This document shows positions 26,982 through 35,878 of a stretch of DNA of 64,000 nt, in pieces. The notes under the pieces are model-generated. The model was given only the letters and a program-made list of their open reading frames with translations. It did no database searches and had not been told where the DNA came from. This DNA comes from Thainema sp966674685 (lineage in GTDB: Bacteria; Cyanobacteriota; Cyanobacteriia; Phormidesmidales; Phormidesmidaceae). How positions within the stretch are numbered: position 1 is the stretch's first letter; the number at the start of each line of letters is the position of its first letter. The DNA lies in the NCBI GenBank assembly GCA_966674685.1, contig CBKWJC010000005.1, positions 60,508 through 124,507 of the forward strand, given 5' to 3'. The translations under genes were made by a program, and so were the position numbers.

Positions 26982-28370
26982 ATGCTGGAGGATAGAGCCA
27001 TTAATCCCTCTCTCGGTCTATCAGATAACTCCCCATCCTCGGCAACGGGTGATGCGGCGCTTCGAATTCGCGGCAAGCGCCAGCTTAGCGGTCATGTCAA
27101 CATCAGCGGGGCTAAAAACTCGGCGCTCGTGATCCTAGCAGGCACATTGCTGTGTTCTCAGGAGTGCCGAATTCGTAACGTACCCGATTTGGTTGACATT
27201 GCTCGCATGAGCGATGTTCTGTTGGCCTTAGGAGCCAAGATCAAGCGTCATGAAGACACCCTTGAAATTGACTCACGCCATATCATCCATTCTCGTGCGC
27301 CCTACGAAATCGTTAGCCAATTGCGCGCTAGCTTTTTTGTTATTGGGCCACTGCTAGCCCGTTTGGGAGTGGCACGCGTTCCCTTGCCGGGTGGCTGTGC
27401 CATTGGTGCTCGACCTGTAGAACTTCATGTGAGAGGGCTTCAGGCACTAGGTGCAGATGTCCATATCGATCACGGCACAGTTCACGCTGCAATCCCTGGC
27501 AATCGTCGCCGCCTCCAGGGCGCAAAGATTTATTTGGACTATCCCAGCGTTGGCGCAACCGAAACGCTGATGATGGCGGCCACCCTAGCCGAAGGCGAAA
27601 CCATCATTGAAAATGCGGCTCAAGAGCCAGAAGTGGTCGATCTAGCTAATTTCTGCCGAGCAATGGGAGCACGCATTCGAGGCGCTGGCACCAAAACAAT
27701 CGTCATTTCGGGTGTTCCCAGTTTGCACAGTGCCGACTACTCCATCGTTCCAGACCGAATTGAGATTGGGACATTCCTAGTTGCAGGAGCAATTACCCAA
27801 TCAGAGATTTCGCTGTCGCCCGTCATCCCAGACCATATTGCAGCCGTGGCGGCCAAACTACGCGAAATTGGCGCAGTTGTGCAGATGGAAGGCATGAACT
27901 GCATGCGGATTGCTCCAGGCACACAGAGAATCGCGACCGATATTAAGACACTGCCCTATCCTGGCTTTCCGACCGATATGCAGGCTCAGTTTATGGCTCT
28001 TTTAACGCTGAGCGAGGGAAACAGCATTATCACAGAAACCGTGTTTGAGAATCGGCTCCGCCATGTTGCCGAGCTACAGCGCATGGGCGCTGATATTCGA
28101 GTCAAGGGCAACAATGCAATCGTCCGAGGAGTTCCGTTTTTATCAGGAGCACCTGTCGTTGCCACAGACTTACGGGCATCCGCAGCCCTAGTGCTGGCTG
28201 GTCTAGCGGCTGAGGGTGAAACGATCATTCAGGGCTTGCAGCATCTTGACCGGGGCTATGAAAACCTAGAACAGAAGTTGCAGCGCCTCGGGGCAGAAAT
28301 CGAGCGGATTCAACATAGCGCGGATTCACCTGAAGCATCACCTGTCAAATCGCCAGGGATAGTGCTGTAG
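26982..28370 (+). CDS. murA: UDP-N-acetylglucosamine 1-carboxyvinyltransferase
   Basis: MurA performs the first committed step of peptidoglycan synthesis, adding enolpyruvate from PEP to UDP-GlcNAc. The 462-residue product has the EPSP-synthase fold: SGHVNISGAKNSALVIL near residues 36-52, the mobile-loop PLPGGCAIGARPVE with catalytic Cys139 (equivalent to Cys115 in E. coli, so fosfomycin-sensitive in principle), and DLRASAALVLAGLAAEG at the end. The N terminus is about 24 residues longer than E. coli MurA. Start ATG 26982. A strong hairpin follows at 28407-28444. Confidence 0.97.
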   Translation: MLEDRAINPSLGLSDNSPSSATGDAALRIRGKRQLSGHVNISGAKNSALVILAGTLLCSQECRIRNVPDLVDIARMSDVLLALGAKIKRHEDTLEIDSRHIIHSRAPYEIVSQLRASFFVIGPLLARLGVARVPLPGGCAIGARPVELHVRGLQALGADVHIDHGTVHAAIPGNRRRLQGAKIYLDYPSVGATETLMMAATLAEGETIIENAAQEPEVVDLANFCRAMGARIRGAGTKTIVISGVPSLHSADYSIVPDRIEIGTFLVAGAITQSEISLSPVIPDHIAAVAAKLREIGAVVQMEGMNCMRIAPGTQRIATDIKTLPYPGFPTDMQAQFMALLTLSEGNSIITETVFENRLRHVAELQRMGADIRVKGNNAIVRGVPFLSGAPVVATDLRASAALVLAGLAAEGETIIQGLQHLDRGYENLEQKLQRLGAEIERIQHSADSPEASPVKSPGIVL

Positions 28371-28406
28371 GTCGATCTATAGCGATGGGCGTTTAGTCCA
28401 AACCAT

Positions 28407-28444
28407 AAAGCGAAGTCATGCTGATATCAGCATGACTTCGCTTT
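28407..28444. terminator. Perfect 19-bp hairpin after murA, possibly within a family B repeat
   Basis: AAAGCGAAGTCATGCTGAT and its complement form a 38-base perfect palindrome, with TTTTATG following, 36 bases after the murA stop. The flanks TATAGCGAT (near 28379) and GACTACTGCTATC (28497-28509) resemble family B ends, so the whole 28377-28508 segment may be a weak family B copy. Confidence 0.7.
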
Positions 28445-28534
28445 TATGTACTGAATCTTTCAGGGGCTAGGTTCTGTCGGTAGCCGTAACCAAGCTGACT
28501 ACTGCTATCACATCAGGCCAGCAATTCAGCTTGC

Positions 28535-28738
28535 TTAGCTTTCGCCACCTTCACCGCCTTCACCACCTTCTGCTGGTGGAGCTGTTTCATCTGCTGGTGG
28601 AGCTGCTTCATCTACGGGAGCCGCTTCTTCTGTCGTTGGGTCTTCTGTGGTTGGTTCTGTGTCGCTAGGGCCGCAAGCAACGGTGGTTGCCGCTACTACT
28701 CCGAGAGCCATTAGAAGCTTGATTAGCTTGGAATTCAT
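28535..28738 (-). CDS. Small acidic lipoprotein
   Basis: The 67-residue product has a lipoprotein signal peptide (KLIKLLMALGVVAATTVAC, Cys22 as lipid anchor). A low-complexity tail of Thr, Glu, Pro and Ala (EEAAPVDEAAPPADETAPPA) ends in Gly/Glu repeats. No domain is present; it may be a flexible spacer or a surface charge carrier. A good ribosome-binding site (GAGGAG) precedes ATG 28738. It is convergent with murA. Confidence 0.8.
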   Translation of the reverse strand: MNSKLIKLLMALGVVAATTVACGPSDTEPTTEDPTTEEAAPVDEAAPPADETAPPAEGGEGGEGGES

Positions 28739-28979
28739 GGAATACTCCTCATCAAATGAGTGTAAAGAATTTAAATTGAGCTAAGTATACTATGATGTCC
28801 GAAATTTAGGCGATAAGGTCTATCTGGAGATGGATTTCGGTTACGACTAGCCTTTTTTGTTGTCTTTTCCTGAGATTTTCTCAAATCATGGCCTCGTAAC
28901 CCAGCGTTAAATCGGCTATTGGCCGCATTGCACCCTTACTATTAAGTCTGTGTATACAGCGTTTTTCATGCTGCTGGAG

Positions 28980-29022
28980 TACAAGGATGTCTCCCTGCCG
29001 GAGGCAGAGAGACATCCTTGTA
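28980..29022. terminator. Perfect 14-bp hairpin in the lipoprotein/ABC spacer
   Basis: TACAAGGATGTCTC (28980-28993) pairs with GAGACATCCTTGTA (29009-29022), with an inner TGCC/GGCA pair. It lies downstream of the minus-strand ABC transporter gene and may terminate it. The 406-base spacer 28739-29144 contains this hairpin and a family A remnant, no gene. Confidence 0.6.
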
Positions 29023-29046
29023 AGCCTTCCTAGACTAAAACATGCT

Positions 29047-29104
29047 GTAAGAACCCAATTTATGGTTTAGGAATAGATTATGGGTTTTCAACCAGATTTC
29101 ATCA
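29047..29104. repeat. Family A remnant (internally deleted copy 5)
   Basis: Only the outer parts remain: GTAAGAACCCAATTTATGG on the left and GGGTTTTCAACCAGATTTCAT on the right, with the central palindrome replaced by a few bases. The flank motifs match copies 2 and 3. Confidence 0.65.
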
Positions 29105-29144
29105 AAAAGGGCGTTTAAAAAAGCGTTCTCAGGAGTATGGCAGC

Positions 29145-31145
29145 TTAAGTTCCTAGCATCTGAAGGCGATATAAGCTGGCGTATAGTCCTTCTTTGGCGA
29201 GTAGCTGTTCGTGGCTACCAGACTCAACGAGCCGACCCTGCTTCAGCACCAAAATTCGATCCACGTTGCGGATAGTTGATAAGCGGTGAGCAATGATGAT
29301 GGCAGTTCGGTTCTCTAACAGCGTATCGAGTGCTTGCTGAATCAGCGCCTCAGTGCCAACATCCAAACTGGCTGTGGCTTCATCGAGTACCAAAATGCTG
29401 GGATTACGAATCGCGGCTCGGGCAAAGGCCAGCAGTTGTTTCTGCCCGCCTGATAGATTTAGGCCCCGTTCCCGTAGCGGTGTTTCATAGCCCTGGGGCA
29501 GTTCCTCGATGAAGCGGGCAATATTAGTTTGTTCTGCCGCTGCACGAATCTCAGCGTCAGAGTAGCTTTCCCCTAGACTGATGTTGCTTTTCACGTCTCC
29601 GGCAAACAAGAAGCCATCTTGTAAAATCACGGCCATTCGATGCCGCAGTTCGGCCTGTCGCATATCGCGAATGTCTACACCGTCGAGCAGAATGCGCCCC
29701 TGATTAATGTCGTATAAGCGGCATAACAGGCGGATGATTGAGCTTTTGCCTGCGCCTGTGGGGCCAACTAGGGCTACTTTTTCACCTGGGGTGATGGTGA
29801 AGTTGAGATCTTGTAGAACGTATTCATCCGGTTTGTAACCAAACCAAACGTGGTCAAACCGAATTTCGGCTGGAGCAGGCGGTTGGCCGGATAGGAGCGA
29901 TGGCGGGGTGGGTGTGTTTTGAGGCGTAGATGTAGCGATCGCAGGTGCGATCGCACCTGCTCCACCCATCGCGGCTGCCAGTCCAACCTTACCGTCCGGT
30001 AAATCGCTTGCCTGTTCCTGCTCAATCTGATCCATGAAGGACTGATGATCCGGCAGTTCTGGCTGAAACAATCGATTCTCCGCAGCCGGATCAATGGCTC
30101 CCGGATCGCGAATCTCAATTGGCTCAGCCAGCAAATCATTTAAGCGCTCAATTGCCGTTAGCCCCGCCTGAATCGCTGTAAACTTCTCGGCAAACTGGCG
30201 CAGCGGATCGAATAGACGCTGGGCAAACAGAACAAACGAAGCTAAAGTACCAATCGCCAATGTTTCCCGCAGCACCAGCAGCCCACCCAGCCAGAGGACG
30301 GCTGCGATCGCAACTAATGCCACCCACTCCAGCGTGGCTGATACTGCCGCATCGTAGAAAATCGTGCGATCCACCGCTTCAACGTAGCGCTGGTTAATTT
30401 TGCGAAACAGCTTGCTGTTGAACTGCTCCCGCCGAAAAAGCTGCACGACGTTAATGCCCGCGATGTTTTCCGTCAGATTGGCGTTGAGTACCGACAGCTC
30501 TTCCCGCGCCTTGTAATTGGCTCTGCGGTACTGCTGCTGGAAGTAGACAATCAGCCCCATCACCGGAAACAGCATCAGGATTAGCAAAATTGCCAACTGC
30601 CACTGGAGAAAGATCATGGCAACTGCGATCGCAAGCATGGAAAACAAATCACCGACAATGCCGATTGCTCCCGTCGAAAATACATCTCCCAGCGCATCTA
30701 CGTCACTAGTCAGACGAGTAATCAACTTACCCACGGGCGTTCGGTCAAAAAAGCGCGTCGCCAGGGAGGTCACATGCTTAAACAGGTCATCGCGAATATC
30801 TGCCGTCATCCGCTGGCCCACTTCCTGCACCAGATAGCCCTGCACCCCCGTCAGCACCAGCCGCACCGAAACCGTAATCAGCAGCAGCAGAATCAAGATA
30901 TTCAATCCAGTTTGCAACTGCCGACCCTCCAGAAACCCGGCAACGGGTTCTCCCCGAATCAGCGAGATTGCCTGCCCAATCAAAATCGGCTGCAATGCAC
31001 CTGCGATCGCAAGCGGCACCAGCGCCACCATCGACCAAATCAACAGCCGCTTATTCTGCTTAGCATAGGGTACAAGCCGCTGAACCAATTGCCAGTCCGA
31101 CCGATTTTGCCGATTAAAACGAGATAAAAACGAGGATGCAGTCAT
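29145..31145 (-). CDS. ABC transporter, fused permease and ATPase (type IV exporter)
   Basis: The 666-residue half-transporter has six transmembrane helices in residues 30-320 (ABC_membrane type I domain), an unusually long linker of about 100 residues rich in Pro, Ala and Thr (near 335-435), and a nucleotide-binding domain with Walker A VGPTGAGKSS, signature LNLSGGQKQLLAFARA and Walker B ILVLDEATASLD. It probably works as a homodimer exporting lipids, peptides or drugs; the substrate is not evident. ATG 31145, no partner gene adjacent. Confidence 0.93.
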   Translation of the reverse strand: MTASSFLSRFNRQNRSDWQLVQRLVPYAKQNKRLLIWSMVALVPLAIAGALQPILIGQAISLIRGEPVAGFLEGRQLQTGLNILILLLLITVSVRLVLTGVQGYLVQEVGQRMTADIRDDLFKHVTSLATRFFDRTPVGKLITRLTSDVDALGDVFSTGAIGIVGDLFSMLAIAVAMIFLQWQLAILLILMLFPVMGLIVYFQQQYRRANYKAREELSVLNANLTENIAGINVVQLFRREQFNSKLFRKINQRYVEAVDRTIFYDAAVSATLEWVALVAIAAVLWLGGLLVLRETLAIGTLASFVLFAQRLFDPLRQFAEKFTAIQAGLTAIERLNDLLAEPIEIRDPGAIDPAAENRLFQPELPDHQSFMDQIEQEQASDLPDGKVGLAAAMGGAGAIAPAIATSTPQNTPTPPSLLSGQPPAPAEIRFDHVWFGYKPDEYVLQDLNFTITPGEKVALVGPTGAGKSSIIRLLCRLYDINQGRILLDGVDIRDMRQAELRHRMAVILQDGFLFAGDVKSNISLGESYSDAEIRAAAEQTNIARFIEELPQGYETPLRERGLNLSGGQKQLLAFARAAIRNPSILVLDEATASLDVGTEALIQQALDTLLENRTAIIIAHRLSTIRNVDRILVLKQGRLVESGSHEQLLAKEGLYASLYRLQMLGT

Positions 31146-31266
31146 CTGTCCGTCAAATGCCGAATTGAAAAGCCTTTAACCCAGAGTAACGCAGCGCTAG
31201 CGACAGCGTGATCTCAGCCCTCAACTTGGGCACGCTAACAGCAATCACCACATTGCGAGACTCTTC

Positions 31267-32079
31267 ATGCAATCTCAACCCAATATCCAGTCCCCTCATT
31301 CCGTCTTGCCGCCCCAACTGTTACAGATCAAGCCTGGACAGCTTTCGACTGTTTTTGCTGTGTCGCTCGTTGTCGCTTCGTTTTATTTTCAGATGCCAGC
31401 CTATGTGTTCTATCCCCTTTTGCTGATTGGCATGTTGGGATTGCTGACGTTCTCGAACTACACAACTTTGTTGAACTCGTTCACCGAAGCGGGCGCACCA
31501 CGCTCGATTCCAGCCAATTTTGCATCCAAGATGGCGGAACTTGAAGCAGATGCCAATCAAATGCGGCAGCTTGGCTTTGAGGAGTTGGATCGACACTACA
31601 TCAAGCGCAACTTTGATGGGCTACGCATTGTGTTGAGCCACCAACAGCGACCAATTTATTGGAACCTAACCCATTTTCTGAAGCGGCTTACCTATTCGGA
31701 ACTGTTCACGTCATTTGAAGACGGCTCGTTTCTCTCTACCACGTCGGTGAGTAGTGGCAATATGCCCTTGGCTGAGGGAATATACATGCAGTGTTTAGAA
31801 CGCGCTCAGCCTGCTCAGCTTCTGGAAGCGCATCAAGATGCACTCGAAATCCTAATGCAGTACGGCTATGTTCCCGTTAATTGCCTAACTGAGCAAGACG
31901 CTCTACGCAGTTTTGGCCGAGATGTCGAACGCCAAGTGGTCAGCCACGTGACGACGGTGCCGCTGTGGCCGCTAAAAATGACGTTTTGGGTTTTATTCAA
32001 GGCAGGTCGGAAGTACTGCGTTCCCCTACGAGAACAAATTGCAAATAATACGACAAAAATTACTCCTATTACTGCTTAA
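31267..32079 (+). CDS. Membrane-anchored protein of unknown function, tandem paralog 1
   Basis: I do not recognise a family. The 270-residue product has two hydrophobic segments (about residues 25-66) and a soluble C-terminal domain with the recurring motifs FASKMAELE, NQMRQLGFEELDR, QQRPIYW and LLEAHQDALEILMQYGY. It ends ...PLREQIANNTTKI. The neighbouring gene at 32153 encodes a close paralog with the same topology. The two genes are 73 bases apart with a hairpin between them. It is divergent from the ABC exporter gene; functional linkage is possible but not shown. Confidence 0.8.
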   Translation: MQSQPNIQSPHSVLPPQLLQIKPGQLSTVFAVSLVVASFYFQMPAYVFYPLLLIGMLGLLTFSNYTTLLNSFTEAGAPRSIPANFASKMAELEADANQMRQLGFEELDRHYIKRNFDGLRIVLSHQQRPIYWNLTHFLKRLTYSELFTSFEDGSFLSTTSVSSGNMPLAEGIYMQCLERAQPAQLLEAHQDALEILMQYGYVPVNCLTEQDALRSFGRDVERQVVSHVTTVPLWPLKMTFWVLFKAGRKYCVPLREQIANNTTKITPITA

Positions 32080-32090
32080 AAGTAGTTCGA

Positions 32091-32124
32091 TAAGTAGCTG
32101 CATATAAATAAACGTAGCTACTTA
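32091..32124. repeat. Inverted repeat between the tandem paralogs
   Basis: TAAGTAGCT (32091-32099) and AGCTACTTA (32116-32124) are inverted. The interior GCTGCATATAAATAAACG resembles the start of the family C repeats at 44294 and 59030, so it may be a fragment of that family. Confidence 0.5.
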
Positions 32125-32152
32125 CGAGGCAATTGGTTATTCAAGTTTTCTC

Positions 32153-32974
32153 ATGAGATCCCAATCTGATTCCCAAACTCCTCGCCCGATTTTGCCTATC
32201 TACTTTTTAGGGCTTAGGGTTGGAGCACTCACTATTATCTTTCCTGTTTTGATGTTTGTGGCGTATATTTATTTTCGCCTGTCTCTTATTGTGTTCTACC
32301 CGATTTTGCTAATTGGTGTATTAGGAATCTTGACATTGTCCAATTATGCGAATCTGCATAAAGTTTTTATTGATCAGGGCGTAGCACAATCAGTGCCTGC
32401 CAAATTTGCTTCTAAAATGGCAGAGCTTGAGGAAAACGCTAATCAAATGCGACAGCTTGGCTTTGAGGAATTGGATCGACAGTATATCCGGCGCAATGTT
32501 GATTGTTTATTTATCATTTTGAGACATCAACAGCGACCCATCTATTGGAGGTTGGCTCAATATCCACTCTTCACCTACTCCACATTGTCTACTCTATTTG
32601 AGAATGGCTCTTTCCTCACTACAAAGTCGATCAATAACGTCAACCATCCTGTCAAGAATTTAGATCATCGAGGTATCTACGTTCAATGTTTAGAAAATGC
32701 TAAACCTTCACAGCTCTTAGAGGCTCATCAAGATGCTCTCGAAATTTTGATGCAGTATGGCTACATTCCGCTTCCCTGTTTTACTGAACCCGATGATCTG
32801 CGCCAGTTAATGGTAGAGATTGAACGCCAGGTGATCCGCCAAGTCATGATAATTCCGTTTTGGCCCTTGCGAATGTCGTTTTGGATTTGGTTTAAGGTAG
32901 GTCGTAAATACAATGTGCCTTTACGAGAACAGATTGCAAACAACACAACGAAAATTGTTCCAGTTCAAAGCTGA
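32153..32974 (+). CDS. Membrane-anchored protein of unknown function, tandem paralog 2
   Basis: The 273-residue product is a paralog of the preceding gene: two N-terminal membrane segments (about 23-66), then FASKMAELEENANQMRQLGF, QQRPIYWRL, ...QLLEAHQDALEILMQYGY and PLREQIANNTTKIVP. It differs by a more AT-rich sequence and an insertion around NNVNHPVKNLDH. Retention of conserved blocks against divergent linkers suggests both copies are under selection. ATG 32153 follows a family-C-like hairpin region. Confidence 0.8.
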   Translation: MRSQSDSQTPRPILPIYFLGLRVGALTIIFPVLMFVAYIYFRLSLIVFYPILLIGVLGILTLSNYANLHKVFIDQGVAQSVPAKFASKMAELEENANQMRQLGFEELDRQYIRRNVDCLFIILRHQQRPIYWRLAQYPLFTYSTLSTLFENGSFLTTKSINNVNHPVKNLDHRGIYVQCLENAKPSQLLEAHQDALEILMQYGYIPLPCFTEPDDLRQLMVEIERQVIRQVMIIPFWPLRMSFWIWFKVGRKYNVPLREQIANNTTKIVPVQS

Positions 32975-33151
32975 ATGGTTAATTGGCTGAAAGATGTTTC
33001 CTGTAGGTTGATTAGAAACAAATTTTCAAGAGTTTTGGCAGATTTAGCCGGAGATTTTCCCTTAGTATGGGTAGGCGGATTGATTACGTGTTCAATTCAC
33101 AGTTTTTGATCCGCCGTTGACGACCAGTAATACATCAGACTCGTTGTACCC

Positions 33152-33487
33152 ATGTCCTCCACAATCCAGCTCAACTTAGTCGAAGGTTCCGTCAGATTCA
33201 GCTTTACGCAAGCCGCTGCCGAGGAGCTAAAGCGCGAGATTGCTGTTCTCATGGATAAGCTAAAAGCGGCGGCGGCTTCCATTGGTAGTCGGCCAGAGCC
33301 GCAGCAGCCCATGGAATATCGGCATACGGGGGATGTTTTCTTAGAAGTGTTTTGCAATCCCAATATTTGGCCGAGTCCTTTCGCGGCTAAGGTGTTAATC
33401 ACCGTGCGCGATGAGCGGATTCGCTTAACCACTGAAGCTGAACTGACTCGCGTGATTGAAGATCTTACCCAGTTTTTGGATCAGTAG
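33152..33487 (+). CDS. Small protein of unknown function
   Basis: The 111-residue product (SSTIQLNLVEGSVRFSFTQ, ...GDVFLEVFCNPNIWPSPFAA, ...LTRVIEDLTQFLDQ) has alternating beta and helical segments typical of a small alpha/beta domain. It has no signal peptide or membrane segment. I cannot name a family. It precedes thyX on the same strand by 124 bases, a spacer with two HIP1 octamers close together (near 33545 and 33565). Confidence 0.75.
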   Translation: MSSTIQLNLVEGSVRFSFTQAAAEELKREIAVLMDKLKAAAASIGSRPEPQQPMEYRHTGDVFLEVFCNPNIWPSPFAAKVLITVRDERIRLTTEAELTRVIEDLTQFLDQ

Positions 33488-33611
33488 TTCCAGGCTTGGC
33501 TGCTGATCATGAGCATCCAAAAGTTGTCTATTAAGATTTGGTGTGCGATCGCAACTCCAGAACTGCGATCGCAGGTATGCTAAGAAACCCTGTCGAGTTA
33601 GACGCACCGTC

Positions 33612-35693
33612 ATGGATCGCTTTACTGTTGAGGTCATTGCCCAAACCCCTAATCCGCAGCAGACAATTTACGCTGCCATGCACCAGGACTATTCAGAAGC
33701 GTTCGTTTGGGATGAGCGCGATCGCTGGCCCAGCGAGGAAAAGTGCGGCGAAATTGTCATTACCAACTTACTGAAAGGCGGACGCGGCCACTACGGCCCC
33801 CTAGAGCATCCCCAGATTGTGCTGAACTGCGGCTGGTTTCCTCACTCCACCATGCAGCAAATTCGCACACACAGGGTTGGCGTTTCGTTCGATGTCCAGT
33901 GCCTAGCAGGTGATACAGAGATCACGTTTGTTCATGCCTCTGGCAGTTTGAGAAAATATCAAATCGCTGAGCTTTACGATCTATGGATAAATGGTGAAAA
34001 AGCGATCCGCGATCGCAGCATTCGCGGACGCAACGGCGAACCACCCGGTCATTATCGGCGCGACTGCAAAACTCGCCTCAAAAAGATGCGCCTGCGAGTG
34101 CTTAATGAAGAAACGGGATATTTTGAAACAAGCCATATCCGCGATGTGATGTGTAGTGGGGTACAACCCGTTTACCGCCTGACGATGGAAGATGGCAGGA
34201 CGCTAGACTGTACAGCGAATCATCGCCTGTTGACCGAGCAAGGCTGGCAAACGATGGGCGAAGCTGTCGGTTTAGAAACAACGGCAAGCGGCGAAGTTGT
34301 AGGTATGACTCGCCAATGTGCCGTGATGGCAAATGGGATCACAGCAGTTGGCACAGGACTGTATCGCGATCGAGTATGGCTGAGCCAACAAATTGAGCGC
34401 GGATTGACAACCCAAGAAATCGCCAATCTAGCAGAATGTTCTGAAACTACGATCAAAGATTGGGCAAAGCGCTTTGAGCTAAAGCTAAATCAGCAAAATA
34501 CTCAGTTTCAGCCTGGACAAAAGCCCTGGAACTACAATCCCAATGCGCTTTATCGCGATCCGCAGTGGCTTGAAGATCAGTTGCAGCAAGGTTTGCATGT
34601 TGATCAAATTGCTCAGATGGCTGGCTGTTCAGTTGAGGCAGTCAAAAAATGGGTTTACCATTACGGATTCTCTTTGAATAAGCGACCAACGCCTTTCCAA
34701 AAAGGGTTTACACCTTGGAATAAAGGTAAGCCAGGATATCAGTTAAATTTATCTGCAAACAGTATTGAGCGACGCCGGGAAAACGCGGCGAAATACACCA
34801 AGCGTGGGGCAGAATCAAATTTTTGGAAAGGAGGAACATCCGACGAGCGAGAGCGCATTGGTGCGTGGACTCGCCAAGTTGCGCCGCAGATCCATGAAAA
34901 ATTTGATTATATTTGCCAGCGCTGTGGCGTCCGAGGCGGTCAACTCCACGCTCATCATCTTGTCCCAGTGTATGCAGATGAATCACTGGCCTATGAGTTG
35001 GGGAATCTAGTCAGCCTTTGTAAGAACTGCCACGAATATATTCATCACAACCATTTAGAAGCTGATTTTGCAGCGGACTTCCAATCCATTACACAGCCAC
35101 AGGCATGGAACCCTAAACCAAAACCCAATGGACGCAAGCTGAGAGCTCATGCCCTGCGGGTCATTCGGGTTGAATATTTAGGTTGCCAAATGACCTATGA
35201 CCTTGAAGTTGAGGAACCGTGGCACAATTTCGTCGCGAATGGCTTGGTTGTTCACAACTCCTTCCGCTACACCGGGAGCCGTATCGTTGATGTTGTCAAC
35301 GGCAAACGCGATATCGAAGACGTGTTTTATCTGCGGCCCTTAGGGAGCTACACCGATCGCCAGGGCAAGCGCTATGACTATACAGAAGAACTGCGGCAGC
35401 AGGATCTGGAATGGTGCTTGGAAGCCTGCCGCCGTTACAAAACTCGGATTGATCAGGGCTTTGCTGAAGAACATGCTCGTGGACTGATTCCGTTCGACGT
35501 GCGGCAACATTGGGTTTTGTCTGCCAATGTGCGATCGCTAATGCACCTGCTCGACCTGCGCTGGAAAGCCGATGCTCAACTGGAAGCCCAGAAGCTCTGT
35601 GAGTTTATCTGGCCCCATTTCCAAACCTGGGTACCCGCGATCGCAGATTGGTACGAAACCAATCGCCTCAAGAAAGCACGGCTTTCTCCGTAG
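33612..35693 (+). CDS. thyX: Flavin-dependent thymidylate synthase precursor, intein-containing
   Basis: ThyX makes dTMP from dUMP using methylene-tetrahydrofolate, NADPH and FAD. The precursor has 693 residues; after removal of a 453-residue intein the mature protein would have 240, the normal ThyX size. The N-extein shows MDRFTVEVIAQTPNPQQTIY and HSTMQQIRTHRVGVSFDVQ; the C-extein begins SFRYTGSRIVDVVNG. Joined, they give the ThyX signature THRVGVSFDVQ-SFRYTGSR. ATG 33612 matches the family start; the upstream frame from 33543 is not homologous. No thyA is seen in this window. Confidence 0.96.
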   Translation: MDRFTVEVIAQTPNPQQTIYAAMHQDYSEAFVWDERDRWPSEEKCGEIVITNLLKGGRGHYGPLEHPQIVLNCGWFPHSTMQQIRTHRVGVSFDVQCLAGDTEITFVHASGSLRKYQIAELYDLWINGEKAIRDRSIRGRNGEPPGHYRRDCKTRLKKMRLRVLNEETGYFETSHIRDVMCSGVQPVYRLTMEDGRTLDCTANHRLLTEQGWQTMGEAVGLETTASGEVVGMTRQCAVMANGITAVGTGLYRDRVWLSQQIERGLTTQEIANLAECSETTIKDWAKRFELKLNQQNTQFQPGQKPWNYNPNALYRDPQWLEDQLQQGLHVDQIAQMAGCSVEAVKKWVYHYGFSLNKRPTPFQKGFTPWNKGKPGYQLNLSANSIERRRENAAKYTKRGAESNFWKGGTSDERERIGAWTRQVAPQIHEKFDYICQRCGVRGGQLHAHHLVPVYADESLAYELGNLVSLCKNCHEYIHHNHLEADFAADFQSITQPQAWNPKPKPNGRKLRAHALRVIRVEYLGCQMTYDLEVEEPWHNFVANGLVVHNSFRYTGSRIVDVVNGKRDIEDVFYLRPLGSYTDRQGKRYDYTEELRQQDLEWCLEACRRYKTRIDQGFAEEHARGLIPFDVRQHWVLSANVRSLMHLLDLRWKADAQLEAQKLCEFIWPHFQTWVPAIADWYETNRLKKARLSP
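33900..35258 (+). mobile_element. Intein in ThyX with two HTH-like repeats and an HNH endonuclease
   Basis: The intein starts at Cys97 (CLAGDTEITF, block A) and ends at Asn549 (VVHN, block G); the +1 extein residue is Ser. Block B is visible as LDCTANHRLLTEQGW and block F as MTYDLEVEEPWHNFVANG. The centre holds two similar helix-turn-helix-like repeats (about 34363-34535 and 34552-34735, pattern WLxxQ-GL-IAxxA-CS-W) each followed by a WN motif, then an HNH nuclease (YICQRCGVRGGQLHAHHLVP, LCKNCHEYIHH at about 34907-35060). It contains a HIP1 octamer at about 34008, so it has resided in cyanobacterial DNA for some time. Confidence 0.95.
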
Positions 35694-35698
35694 GGGAA

Positions 35699-35878
35699 AA
35701 TTTTGGATTTTAGATTTTGGATTTTGGATTTCAAGAATAAGTCGATTTGTACTAAAGCCTTTTAACCTACAATCAGGTTAAGGTTTGCCATTCGTACTGG
35801 CGGAGACAGATAAGACGCTGTAAGCGCTACACTGCCGCTGCCTCAATCCAAAATCCAAAATCGCCAATCCAAAATCGC
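35699..35878. repeat. TTTTGGATT low-complexity inverted repeats before the DUF4230 gene
   Basis: TTTTGGATTT-type words repeat three times at 35699-35731, and the complementary AATCCAAAAT words three times at 35846-35876, ending at the next start codon. The two clusters could pair in RNA over about 150 bases. Such runs are common in cyanobacterial spacers. Confidence 0.7.
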
